DNA of 64,000 nucleotides from Quercus robur (Eukaryota > Streptophyta > Magnoliopsida > Fagales > Fagaceae), in NCBI RefSeq assembly GCF_932294415.1, contig NC_065545.1, positions 18,480,857-18,544,856 of the forward strand. The letters are read 5' to 3'. Under the pieces are notes generated by a model, which made no database searches, was not told the origin of the DNA, and saw nothing but the letters and a program-made list of their open reading frames with translations. Every line of letters starts with the position of its first letter. Positions within the stretch are counted from its first letter, which is position 1. Below are positions 36,459 to 48,840 of the stretch, piece by piece. The position numbers and the translations under genes were made by a program.

Positions 36459-39400
36459 TCAATAAGGTTTAGTCTGTTTGTTATCTCTCTTTAGCTGAAC
36501 CTTTAATTTCTTGCCACCTAATTGAAATCCATTCATCATGCTAATAGCGGATTGAGCATCCTCTGGTGAGTCATAGCTAACAAATCCTGAAAATAGCGTT
36601 AATGGTTAGAGATGGAAATATCAATATACACTATGTCAGATGGAAGGTTAACTAGACAATAGAAATCTTGATATAACTTATGTCAGATGGAAGGTTAACT
36701 AGACCATGTGCTCACCAAAACATTTGCTAACACCAGTTGCTTTGTCAACAAAAACCTTAGCACTCAAGACCCTACCAAATCCCTGAAAAGCAGTTGAAAG
36801 TTCTTGATCTCCATATTCTTGAGGTATGTGATAAATAAATAGATTAGCGCCAGGTGGACCTAAGTCAGAGGAGACAAAATACTTAACTGAATAACACCAC
36901 CAAGAACTTCCCCCCAAATAAAAACACTATAAAACAAAAAACAAGAGACAAGACAAAAACAGAATGAAATATAGATAACAACCTTCAACCTGACCCCCAG
37001 AACCTTTTCCTGTGCTGGAAGATGTTGCAGAGTTACTGCTTAAAACTGCAGGTGGCACTGACCGAGGTGAACTACTCAAAGGCCGATGGCTGAACATTCC
37101 TCCAGGATATGCCAGGGGATGCTGAAGATGATAAGTAGATCCCATATAACTAGCAGGAGGGATTGCATAATTTCTAGGGTTCATACTGGGGCCAAGGTCA
37201 GGTGCAATTCCACGCAATGCATTTCCTTGGTTTACCGTAGGAATCATACTATGAAATCCAGGTTGATTCTGCATTGGTGGCAAGCGATATTGCATAAGTC
37301 CATATCCGGGAGCCTACATAAAAAGGGAGATGACCATTACAATCTGAACTTTACTAAGATACAAGATCAACATTGTCAATGACAAAACCATACAATCAAG
37401 ACATGATTTCTAGGAGGCAAGATGGTGCAATAATGGAGCATGGTTACGAAGTGCTAAAATGTATTTATGATATGTGTGTGTGTGATAGCTCTGAAACCAA
37501 CCTGATAACCAAATCCATTATATGGGGGAACATAACCCAATGGTAAAGCTCCAAATAATGAAGGATGTTGTGAATCAGTATTTGGCACATTAGAAGCCTG
37601 AGATTGAGCTTTCTGAGCCCTCCGAGCTTGCCTTTCCTTTTCAGTATCTGCCCACTTGACAACCAAAGGAACACTAGATCCCTATTAGAGCAAAAGATGA
37701 TCAGATTCAGATTACCAGATCAACCAATGCTGAACTATTTATATGCATAAGCAAATAACAGACACAAACTAACTCAACTCAATCAGCCCCACTACTTGGG
37801 AAAGATTAAAGACGATAGAAGAGATGGTACTAAAATGAATTTCCACTAAAATGTATAATATGCACCAACCTCCATTTTATGCTTTCCATTGATGGCATCC
37901 AAGGCTGCAATGGCTTGTTCTTTTGTCTCATACTTCAAAAATGCACAGCCTGCAATAGGAAAAGGCAATACAGAACAACCAATAAATAAGCTGAGGCCTG
38001 GTGAAGTCTATAATTTTAGCAGTTGACAAGCAATCAAGCCAGAAAAAAATGCAAGATTTTTAACTAGTACCTTTACTAGTCTGCTGAGAGCCTCGTAATA
38101 TCTGTAAGTCCTTTATAGTTCCGTATGTAGAGAAGAGAGCAGAAACTTCAGCTTCAGAAACATTCTTTGGAAGCATGCCGACGAAGAGCTTGTGTTCTGG
38201 ACAGCAGGCACGGTCAAAATTATTTATCAGGTTACACGACATGCAATGTAGGATAAAGAATTCAATGAAGAAGAGAAAAAAAACGTTGCATCAAGTAAGG
38301 AGACTGACGCAGCAACAATCACAGGAACCATCTTAATGACAAAATATGTAATTAAAATAATAAATATTACACCTAGTCTTTCCAACTCGCCATCAGCATA
38401 CTTCACTTGCAACGGGCTAGATGCCTGAATTGGACAGAAAGAACAGGACGCCTTACAATCAGAGTGAGAAAAATATGAATATATCACACATTAATGCTAC
38501 AGAGATAACATAAGCTGAACAAAGTCAGTGAAGTCTGGGGCAAGAATTCAGGTGATTAAAATACCAAGAACTCTATTAATTTTCTGTCTGTCGTTTGAAA
38601 TATTTTTAATTAACTTCACGTACATAAATATTCCTACTTGGCTCAATAACAAATCACAATTGCTATACAGGCAAAGGCAAGAGCCCAAATGAGAAGCTTG
38701 CCTGGGCAATCACTTGAAGGTCCAGCAAGGCCTACATAGGGCTCCGCCAGTCACTTTAACACCTAGGTCAGAAAAATGCCAAATTGCATGAGCAAAATTT
38801 TTAATCACATTGGTCCATATATCAACCTGCTAATCATGATTTTTGGTGCATAAATCACACAAAAAGAGGGATTTCCTAAAATGTGAAAATAAATACTCTA
38901 TCTGAACAATGTTAACAAAGTTGCATTTCCCTTATAATTCATTTAACCTATTACTAATTTTTTCTATTCATTATTTCACAGCCAAGAAAAATTCAAAACT
39001 ATTTCCTCTAAACTAAAGTTTTCATTCTCAATTAGCTCTTGCTAATGGATCTAATCTAATCTCATCTCAAGCCACAATAATTGGCCAATTTCTCATTCCA
39101 TGCCATTTGTCTTCATAATCTGCTACAACTTGTCATAAATTGACTTTTTTTTTTACCCACATACCAATTATGTGTCAGCATTTGCTAATAACAATAGGCA
39201 TTCCAGCTAGACATTCCCTAGTCCTTACCAAACATTTTTGCTATGTGATTAGCAACATGATCACACTACCAACATCACTGTCAGCAGCAAAGTATCTAAC
39301 AAATTATCTATGCATCAAATGGATGACATTGTTTGGAAGGGCTTGCAGTCCAAATTCACGAGGAAATGAAAGAAATTAATATAAGCTAGATCAATTCTCA

Positions 39401-41485
39401 TTGTCCATGAAACATAACTATTTTTTTTATTTTAAGTATTTAACAGACCCTAAAGTTGTTGTGTCATAGTGTTAGAAAGAAAATATCTTATATATTGTTC
39501 ATTAGTTAGGTAAAATGATTAATCTGGCATGGGCTACATGAACTCCCTGTAATTTACCGGATAAATTGATCAGTCGGGCAAGTAAATTACCATCTAGGTG
39601 CTTATGGGCCATGCATACACTACACTCATGTGACTATTTCTGCATGGTAATGCTAGTCAAATATATTGCATAATTTCCTTCTAATATTTATCTTTTAAAC
39701 TAGCGCTGCACTTTAGTAGTGCTACACTCAAAATTTTAACATTGTTGGAGCAAGCTGCCAGGATCTATTTACTAAGGTACCAACAGCCAATTATGTGTCA
39801 TGGTGTTGTATACAAATGCTTTTTCTATTTTTTTGGATTGGTAAATACGTTGCATACCAATGCTTATGTGCTGACAATCATGAACAATTGGTTAGTTGGA
39901 ACTAATGTTATGCACCTAAGATACACTATTTTTCACATTAGTATAAGTAATAAAAAAGGACATGTCAATTAAGAAAGTAATAGAGCATTCGACCTTTGAT
40001 AGAATAGAATTGATGAAAACAATACATGTGGTCGATCCTAACTAATTTGTTGTGAATCCATAGTTGACCCCAAAATTTTAAGACTAAGGCTTTGCTCACA
40101 GTTTTGATTTATTTTTCTTCTACTGTTATACTCATGAACAAACCTGAAACTCATAATGTACACAATGCACCAAGTTACACATTAAAAAGTGAAAATATAA
40201 AGAAGACCAACAGCATTTACATTCGCTAATTGCAATAAATGCAACATAATAGTAACCAAAAATGCTATCAAAGATACATCCTTTTCTTTTTGTGTTCAAG
40301 CATAACAAACTAATTTCACATAATTCTATATTGCTGACACAGCAAATCAGTCAATGTGGTAAAAATTTCCCCCAGCCTTTTTTAATTTGATGAAACCCAA
40401 CAAAGAATCCCTAAAATTATGGCAATAGCAATCAAACCTAAAATGCTTTCAATCAGTTTCTTAAACAAAGAGAAAAACTCTTTTAGGATAAAGAGAGAAA
40501 AGACATAAAAAATAAATAAAAAGAACAAAGATTCTTTAAAGGGAGAGTAAAAGGGGGAGATGAAATTTTGGTCATAAAGACACAGCATTGATTTTCAAGT
40601 GCAAAGAGTCCATACAGTGTCAAATGTAAAGCCACACAAACACTATAAAAACACCTTTTTCCCCCATTAATCTGAAATAATTGATAGTTCACAACCCTCC
40701 ACTAGCTGGATTCAAACTCCACAATTCTACCTTCAACCCAAACAAGCTACAGTACATATACAGTAAATCCACAGTGTTGTTCAGAATTCAATGCTAAACC
40801 CCAGCTATAAAAATTGCTATAAATGCCCACCGCTAAATACCCATTTTTTCACAAACAGTTACACTGACACATAAACCCCTTAATAGTCAACATCATTTTT
40901 ATTTACAACAAAGCCCATAAATTTACCAATGCACCAGCTTTACAGTACAAAACCCAGTGGGAAACCAGTTCTTCTTTATTATTTTTACCACTTAGTCAAA
41001 GATCAAAATTTTACACCAATAATAAGCACGCATTGTTAGCAGTAGTGGCTTCGAATTTCTAAAAAAAAAAAAATTCTTAAAGATCAAAAATTGAACTAAC
41101 CCCAGATAGAGTTTTCTTGTTGTGACACGCATTGACTGCCTTGTCTGCCTCTTCCCTCGTCGGACAAATCACAAAGCAACAACCTACAGAAACCAAAAAA
41201 AAAATTAGGGTTCTTCAAACAAAGCCGTGTGACACACTCTGAAACTTTCGATTTGAACCCAAAGAAAATTCAAGAATGTGAGTTGAGAAACAGAGAGAGA
41301 GAGAGCGAACCACGCGAGGCGCGCGTGGTTTTGTCTTTGATGATGTTGACCTCGTCGACGAGAGCAAACTCTCTGAACATTGTGAGAAGCTGAACCTCCG
41401 TCATGTTCTTCGGTACTTGACCCACGAATAGCTTCACGCTCTCTTCGCTGCTACTCTCTCTTCTCTCTCTCTTCCCCTCCGCCAT
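36459..41485 (-). CDS. BRN1-like: BRUNO/CELF-like RNA-binding protein with three RRMs (BRN1/BRN2 type)
   Basis: Binds mRNA; in Arabidopsis BRN1/BRN2 bind the SOC1 3' UTR and delay flowering (known for that family). Exons on minus are 41485-41311, 41183-41101, 38424-38373, 38196-38071, 37949-37870, 37681-37502, 37313-36983, 36859-36716 and 36586-36459. All junctions are GT-AG with matching phases, giving 432 residues, close to the family length. RRM1 (about 18-99) starts [16 protein letters not shown]2 (about 105-186) starts [14 protein letters not shown], and RRM3 (about 347-426) starts [16 protein letters not shown]. The linker (about 190-342) is rich in Gln, Pro, Met, Ser and Tyr. The C-terminus is [14 protein letters not shown]. 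Intron 2 is large (2.7 kb), the others short. A (CT)n tract of about 26 bp lies in the leader at 41497-41522. The frame looks intact. Confidence 0.94.
36632..36705. repeat. Spaced direct repeat in BRN-like intron 8
   Basis: TATGTCAGATGGAAGGTTAA then CTAGAC occurs at 36632-36657 and 36680-36705, identical, 22 bp apart. The second copy lies 10 bp from the exon 8 donor (GT at 36715-36714), so the intron has been lengthened by a recent duplication next to the splice site. Confidence 0.85.
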
Positions 41486-44400
41486 TAACGCTCACAGTTT
41501 CTCTCTCTCTCTCTCTCTCTCTGATTTCTCTCTCTAAATTCTTGCCCTGCTTTCTCTCTCTAGCGGTTTTTTTTTTGGTTTTTTTTTTTTTTTTTAAATT
41601 TGTTTGTTTGGAAAAAATGAGGTTTTTGATTTGTAAAATTTCGATTTCTATATCTATACAGTGGAGAAGATGGATGGATCTTAGTTTGGATTTATTATAA
41701 TTGAACTTTTTGTCTTTGGGTTTGGTTTTCTGTTTTATTTACGAAGACTGCCATTTACAGCTGTACTAGTAGCCTCGCGCTTTGTCAGACTGTATGTAAC
41801 TGAATTAACGTTAATGCCCCTTTTATTATACTTTTGTTTTGCAGACAAGGAAACAGTTTGGTTTCGTTAGGTACTAAATTAAGGTACATTTCTTAGAGTT
41901 CAGTTAATGACGGAGACAAAAGTACTTATTTTTTGGCCAAATTTAATATATATAAGCTATACTGTTCACTATTACCCTTATAAATTAAAATTAAAAATTC
42001 CATGCTATATATTGACCATTTGTATATGTTTTATAATTTTTATTTCACAATTTTATTATTTGATAATTAAATATAGGAGATTAAAATTCTATATTTCTTT
42101 ATTAAAATTTTCAAGATGTATCAATTTAGTTATAAGACTCTTTTTAAAAATAAAAATTATAAGATGCTTGACAATAAAACACGATCTTTATTTAACGACA
42201 AAATCGTATTGAAGAGTTGTGTATCTAATATAACATTATCTTCTTCTCTTTTTTTTCTTGTTTGACTTCTAATATAGATTTGGAGAAAATCTTTCTTAAT
42301 TGTTTGTTCTTGTTTCAATTAAAAAAATGTTTTATTCACTGATTTAAATATTTATAAAATATAAAAAATGACTATGTTTTACTTTTACCATTTATAAAAA
42401 TAATGTAATTGCCAACTATATTCTATTGATCAGTAGCATAAGATTTTGTGGTATTATAAAATTTGAAGTGAATTAAGTAAATATATGAAAATTTCATATT
42501 GGAAAAGTACAAACTCATTTTAGCTCTATATTTCTCTTCTTCTTTTTTCTTTTTCTTTTTTGGAAAAAAAATAAGTAGAATTTGTGACAGACTACCTTCT
42601 AGCAATGAAAGCAATAGTTATGCTACCTTGGGTCACAACTAACAATTCCTGTGATCTATTCAAACTGGTATATATATGCTAATTATGACGATAAATTCCA
42701 TTGGAAGAGAAGATTGCGGCACAACTTTGTTTACTTTTAATTGGTAAATTGATCTCCCACCTTCAATTATTGTAAAACAAAAATTTCCCTTTCTCAGCTT
42801 GAGTTTAACTAGAATAAAAAGTGACAGGTCCCTAAAAGCTTTGTTCTTTTTGGTCATGATGCAACCCTAGCTAACACCACGCCAAAAAGGACACACCTAT
42901 GTTTGTTTGGCTTTCTCAATTCCTTTTTCCTCGTTTACTTTGTTTGTTTGCAATTGATTCTCACTATCTCTATCTCTTTCTCTCTCTATTCCTTCATTTT
43001 TATTCGAAAATGATGGTGCATAGTATATTCTTGCGTCAAAGGGTCACTATAGAGGCAATGTGCTATGTATCTGTCTACATTAGGAATGAGGTACAAGTTA
43101 TTTACGTAGTTAGCTTGTAGATAATGGGTTTTAGGTAACTATTTAAGACCGATATGAAAACAATTTCCTTCTATATACTTCTTGAACCGTCATTTCAACT
43201 ACTAGTGGGAAATTAATGCTGACTTCAACCACTATTGATGGGAAAATACCTACCCATCTCTATTGCTTAAGCTTTGTATTAAATATAGGAAAAAAAATTT
43301 GTATACGTCCTAATCTTATGGATTATATATTATTGATTTTTTTTTATATACGTATGACTTTGACATGTTCTTATTTGTTAAGTTACTCACAGAAGCATGC
43401 ATATAACATGTTGATTGTTGCAGATCAGTGAAAATTCTTATTGAACGATATTTTGTCATTCAATGTATAATATATCTAACAGTGAGTCAAAATTTCCCAC
43501 TAGGAAATTGAAGGGTTCCTTTTCAATTTTTAATGGAAAAGTTTGCACTTTTTTTTCTTTTATGTTTTTGTCTTCTTTAGTTTTTTATTCCCCTCAAACA
43601 TAAAAGTATATTCTTTTTTATTAATATAATAAGGGAATTTCATTAATTAGCTTAAATAGTCAATAAAAATTCAGAATCAGCAGTCCATAAACACTTATGC
43701 TGAGTCCAAATTCAAATGAAAAGATAAATACATAAGTGGATTTAAAAAATCAATATTATAGACATACTTTTGTTACGAACTATTAAGTAGTAATTTGAGT
43801 AACATCACTTTTATCTAAACTAAATTTACTGCTAACATTATTTTTACTATACACTAATTACAATCAATCACATTAATAGCGGTGAAAAATATTTTCTACT
43901 TAAATTTATGGAGTTATATTTTTACATACCTATTAGCATTTCTATAACGTATATACTCATCGTAGATCTGTCGAGTGTAAGTATATATAATTTGAGACTA
44001 TTTTGGACAACTACATATCAGAGCCAAGAAGTTGTACACAGAACTTACAAGAATTTTTTTTTTTTAGGATACAAGAAACTCTTTTTTTGCAAGAATTTGA
44101 GTAAAGATACTTTGGCATGGGACTGAAAAGTTGTGAAACCAATGGAGGAATATATTCTCAATATATATATATATATATATTTGAGAAATATATTCCCAAT
44201 ACTTGATTACTCATTATGGTAAACTGAAAACAAATATGAATTTCCAAATCAGGCACTGAGACTTAGAATGAGAACTAATATTACAGAATTTTGACCCCAA
44301 AAAAAACATATAAAAAATAAAAATAAGAAAGATATTCAAAATCCAAAAAAGAAAAAAGACAATATATTATTTTCTGCCGTAGTTGACCAGCTTAGTATCC

Positions 44401-44785
44401 GGGTCATTGTCAAGTAAAGGAGTACGGATACCGTTACTTGTTGGTGTGTGGAGAGTGCATGAATGTTATTGTGATTAGAACAAAAGGTCAAAACCGTAAA
44501 TTGGATATAGAGGGGTACAACGGTAGATAACAGTGAAAACTAAGGCACATATATAAGTACGCCAGACTGTCCCGCCAAGCTCTTCTTCTTTTTTTCTTTT
44601 ATGATTTCTAGTTAGCTCCTCCTCCTCCAAGGTGTTATTGCCAATAGCCTAAGCTACTGTGCAAGTCTTTGCAGCAACTGGCACTTTTCACCCTTGTTTA
44701 AGTCTCCACGTCCAAAGAGACAAAACCCCCACACAAAGTTACCGACATTTGCATGAGAAAAAAAAAGAAACACCCACTTTCATAA
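41486..44785. other. intergenic region upstream of the BRN-like gene
   Basis: The first 100 bp hold the CT-rich leader and probable promoter of the BRN-like gene. The rest is AT-rich with no recognised gene; a (TA)n tract sits at 44160-44180. The stretch 44380-44760 is less AT-rich, but I see no coding frame there. Confidence 0.4.
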
Positions 44786-44794
44786 CTTACTGAT

Positions 44795-45301
44795 ACCTAG
44801 GGTATGTTTGGTACATTGAAATAGACACTGTAATGTAATAGTTATTCCTATAGTTTAGCTATTCAATAGTTTGGTTATGTTTTTATTACAAGGAATAGCT
44901 ATTCTTTAAAATGAGATATAACTATTCATCTCTAAAAGGGATCTAATAGCTATTCCTTAGTAGGAGTATTAAATTCTATAATTAATATATTTATAAATAA
45001 ACAAACTTTCCATATACACATAACAATTATGAAAATAAAAAATTATAAAAAATAACTAATCTCTCTTTTAAATTTAAAAAATATTATTTTTTAGGAAATA
45101 TAATTATATGAGTAAGATATTTCCTAAAATATATCTTAAATTTGATTTAAAATGTTTTCATTCCATTGTCTTCAGAGTTCTATTATGGTGTTGTCATCAA
45201 ACAAATAAATAGTAATAAACATTACATTACAACATTTTGTATTCCTTGCAATATCTATTCATATTCCTATGTAATTACTGTTACAGTCTACCAAACGTGT
45301 C
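44795..45301. mobile_element. MITE, 507 bp, with 9-bp target duplication
   Basis: CTTACTGAT occurs at 44786-44794 and again at 45302-45310, perfectly. Near-terminal inverted repeats read GGTATGTTTGGTA on the left (starting a few bases inside) and GACACGTTTGGTA on the complement of the right end. The interior is AT-rich, with further inverted words (GGAATAGCTATTC). A 9-bp duplication points to a Mutator-like source; 8 bp plus one matching base (hAT) is the alternative. No coding. Confidence 0.72.
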
Positions 45302-45317
45302 CTTACTGATTTATAGG

Positions 45318-46562
45318 ACGGTGCAAGTCTAATCCACAATTTTTCGTTAACCAGTTGTACGTGCAACTTAGATTATCAAGCTTGTAAAGGAAAATAAGCT
45401 ATGGATCTAACATTACATTTAAGTGCAAAGCTCATGAACAATAAAAATGGGAACTTTAATACTTTAACTTCTAAAGAAATGCAAAGGCAAAATAAAGAAA
45501 GTAAAGAAGACGTGTAACATATGTGGAAAACCTTTGGATAGGGATGAAAAACCACGATTGAATGAAGGATAGAATATCATTCACTCCTTAAAGCTTTCTA
45601 TTATATGAAAGTTTAGGTTTTTACATATGGTGATGTTCTTCCTATAGAAAGCCTCTCTTTTTACCTCACTTTCCTACCCAAACTTCTGCCTTTTCCCTCT
45701 ATCTTTCTTGCCTCTTGCCCTAATTGTTCAGCAACATGTTCCTCTTATAGTACGAGAAATATTGTTAGGTACATAAGGAAAGGTGCCAAGCCCTCACTCC
45801 CTCATTTAAACTCTAATACAACTATTGTACTATACTACGACTAGAGGAGAAATAAGACTTGCCAATGTCAGGGTAATGGGATTAAGGGCGATTCTGCTAC
45901 ACCGTGGAGGATAGGTCATAGATAAGGAAATGGACATCAAGGAGGTCAGGAGTGATGCACGTGCCCTTAGCAGTGGTCCAGCGTAAATTTAGCCAATGAG
46001 GGGTGTTCTATAACTTCTAACCATAAGGGGTCGCTATCTCCCTTTTACGCTGGTATTGGGTGTCCATACCAGAAGTATATTTCACTTTTCCCCAAGATGG
46101 TCACGTCGTTGGAATGAGCTGAAAGTACTCTTCCTTTAGCCAACGTTCCTCCCCCTTTCCTCACAATTGGCCCATGTGTAAGGTCCGAATCCAGTCACAT
46201 CAACACTCAAGTTTGCCTTGGCTAGTGTAATGTACACTAGTCACAATTACACACAAATTAGCAAGTTGTGAAATTCAATATGAAAATAAGCATATTGTTT
46301 TGAAAACTCAATGATATACTGTGAGTCCAATCCACCACTTTTCATTAACCAGTCACAGTCACACACAAATCAACAAGCTATAAAATTCGGTATGAAAATA
46401 GGCATGTCTGTGGTATTGCTTTGAAAACTCAATGATATACTACGAGTCTAATCCACCACTTTTTGTTAACCAGTCACAGTCGCATAGAAATCAACAAGTC
46501 GTAAAATTCGGTATGAAAACATATATGTTCAGATGGTATTGTTTTGAAAACTCAATGATAAC
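45318..46562. repeat. Tandem repeat array of about 120-bp units, interrupted
   Basis: Three neighbouring copies begin near 46234, 46350 and 46470. They share CACAAATCAACAAG, AAATTCGGTATGAAAA, TTTTGAAAACTCAATGATA and (GT)CTAATCCACCACTTTT...TTAACCAGTCACAG, with units of about 113-121 bp. A fourth, more diverged piece (GTCTAATCCACAATTTTTCG TTAACCAGT) lies at 45318-45347, about 0.9 kb away. The array appears to have been split by the insert described at 45480-46225. Confidence 0.75.
45480..46225 (-). mobile_element. possible LTR-like fossil insert
   Basis: A more GC-rich block between the separated members of the tandem array. On minus it reads like plant LTR sequence (GGATTCGGACCTTACACATG GGCC, and a GTACTATAAGAGG promoter-like word). 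No coding region, terminal repeats or target duplication could be fixed, so family and limits are uncertain. It looks old. Confidence 0.35.
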
Positions 46563-48064
46563 ATTGAGGACCATATAGAGTAACGTTAAAAATAATTTGT
46601 TGTGATTTAAGTAACATCGTTTTTTATTTGCATCCATCACAACAAAACATTGCGTGCCTAATTACCTCATCAACAGTCACCTCTACAGAATCTGGTTTGG
46701 CCCATAGCTATTTGGGCAGTGACAATAAGAGTGGCACTCGTATTGTAGCTACTTTAACAGATAAACTGAACCTAAAAGTTTTCATCTAAAATTTTTTCAT
46801 GCACTCATCAAAGTTTGTAATTACTTTCCTTTTCAAAAGTGGCTTGATCAAGTTTTTATTATCTTGCATGATAGTTTTTTCGACTAGAATTTCATTAGTC
46901 AAATGATCTCAAGTATGATGATATGGTGCGTGCAATAGTCTTATCTATGATAGGATGTGGTAAAAATGAGCAAATTTAAGGTGTCTTTAATTATAGAAGA
47001 AATTGAAGAACTTTTACTAAATAAAATCCGTAGGTCCTCATGACAGTTGGACACTTGGACTCATAACCTTCAACTTTCGAGTTAGACCTGCCAAAAAAAA
47101 AAAAGAATAAAATCTATGAATTTTCATATTTATATCATAGTAATGGATTGCGCAGATTGACTTTAAAATCCTTAAATTTCAGTTAAACAAAGTTGCAAAT
47201 GGATATACGTTTGATTTTCATTTATGCATACCTAGAAAAACATTGGCAAATGGATATACGTTCGTTGCTAAACAAGTAATTTTGCCATTGAGCTCTAGTT
47301 TATTTCTTAGTAAAATTATTTCAATAGGAACTTTTTCACATAAAAGGTGGTTCTATGTGGACCTATATATACTAAAAAGTAAATACACAATGAAAGAGAA
47401 GCATATATTTAGTTTTACTTTTACACATAAAGAAGTATGATACGTAGAACCAAGTTTCTGGGTTTTTTTTTTTTTTTTTTACCCTTTAAAGCAAAGAAAA
47501 GGTCTTATGCAATATATCCATTTTGGATCAGCTCTATTTGTGATTATTTATATGTATATCCACTTTGAATATAGTAAAAAAGCGTGAATGAATTGATTGG
47601 CAGCCACCAATAAGCAGCGAACAAAAGAGTCGTGGGACCCTAATCCATTTGCATGCCATGTTGGAATTAATATCTCTCCTCCGCCTTGGTCAATTGCTCA
47701 AAGTGGGCTGACGGTGACCTCAAGTCTTTGTTTCAATTTTCAAAGCTGTGATCAAGTGCACTTTCCATTTCCCCCACCAAAATTATAAAAACGAAAATGA
47801 AATTCCAAGTGGATTTGGATACGTCTTTGATTACAAGCCATTGGTTAGAAATAACTTAACTAATAATGCTAAACGTGATTCTTGCATATTAATAGGGACT
47901 TGGCATGGTTCCAGCATGTCGTGTGCCCTGTTATGTTGGACCCATTAAAATCATGACACATTCACTGTAACAAGATACTGACCCCAAGCCTTATCTTATT
48001 AAAAGTCGTATTAGTTAATGACCCATAAAAAAGTAATATTACTCATTCCTTTTAAAATATGTCA
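46563..48064. other. intergenic, nothing recognised
   Basis: AT-rich. A near-repeat (GCAAATGGATATACGTT) occurs at about 47195-47211 and 47246-47262. A region of mixed composition at 47595-47950 has no supportable coding frame. Confidence 0.4.
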
Positions 48065-48072
48065 CTTGTGGG

Positions 48073-48685
48073 TAGGGGTGTTTGCGGTGCGGTTTTAGAC
48101 CATTTTTAGCACCACACTTTGCGATGCGGTTTAACTAAAACTATAACTGCACTGCATCTTATTTTTGCGGTCACATGTGCAGTACAATGCAATTTAGAGT
48201 TTAGCCAAAATCATAACCTCACCGCATCTCATTTTTGCGGTCACACGTGTAGTGCGATGTATGCATTTTGAACGGCTTGAAGTCGGTATATTTTTAAAAA
48301 AATTTGGTTTTTTCTACCCAGTCCAAAACTAATTTTTCCCTTTGTTTTGGGCCAAGTTTTAAACTATTGAGCTAGTTTTTCTTTATTTTAGGCTGGCTTT
48401 TCTAGTCAACACTTGCTAGGATTATCAAACTCTTTTTTTTTTTTTTCTTTGTTGAAAACTAAACTATTAATAATATATTTAATATTAAAAATAAATAAAT
48501 ATATTAATATATAGAGATTGTGTGGTGCAGTTTGTGTTGTTTTCTTATTACAAAACCGCAAACTGTACTGCACCATGTAGTGTCGTGCACTATTACTTGC
48601 AATGCGATGTGGTTATGCCATTTTGCGAGCGGTTTTGGTGTATTTTTTTATTTTCGCAGTTTATGCCGTTTGGTGAACACCTCTA
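48073..48685. mobile_element. Non-autonomous hAT element, 613 bp, perfect 8-bp target duplication
   Basis: CTTGTGGG at 48065-48072 and 48686-48693 is a perfect target duplication. The ends read TAGGGGTGTTTGCGGTGCGG and, on the complement of the right side, TAGAGGTGTTCACC, typical of short plant hAT elements. Two diverged internal copies of about 75 bp (around 48130-48180 and 48205-48260) share GCATCT(T/C)ATTTTTGCGGTCACA. No transposase sequence is present. The perfect duplication suggests a fairly recent insertion. Confidence 0.85.
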
Positions 48686-48699
48686 CTTGTGGGTTCCAA

Positions 48700-48840
48700 T
48701 TAGTTCTACTAGTAAAGTCTCTAATCTTGAATAAGAGATCTAGGATTCAATTTAAAAATCAATTGATGTCTTGGTCTAATGATAAAGAACTTATCATCAT
48801 AAGTGAACGTCATAGGTTAAAACTCTCTCTCACAAAAAAA
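48700..48840 (+). mobile_element. tRNA-type SINE, second family, copy 1
   Basis: TAGTAAAGTCTCTAATCTTG, then GATGTCTTGGTCTAATGATA (A-box-like) and CATAGGTTAAAACTC (B-box-like), with an A-rich tail at 48834-48856. A homologous copy with the same order lies at 58725-58860. The body may be two related tRNA-like halves. Confidence 0.6.
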
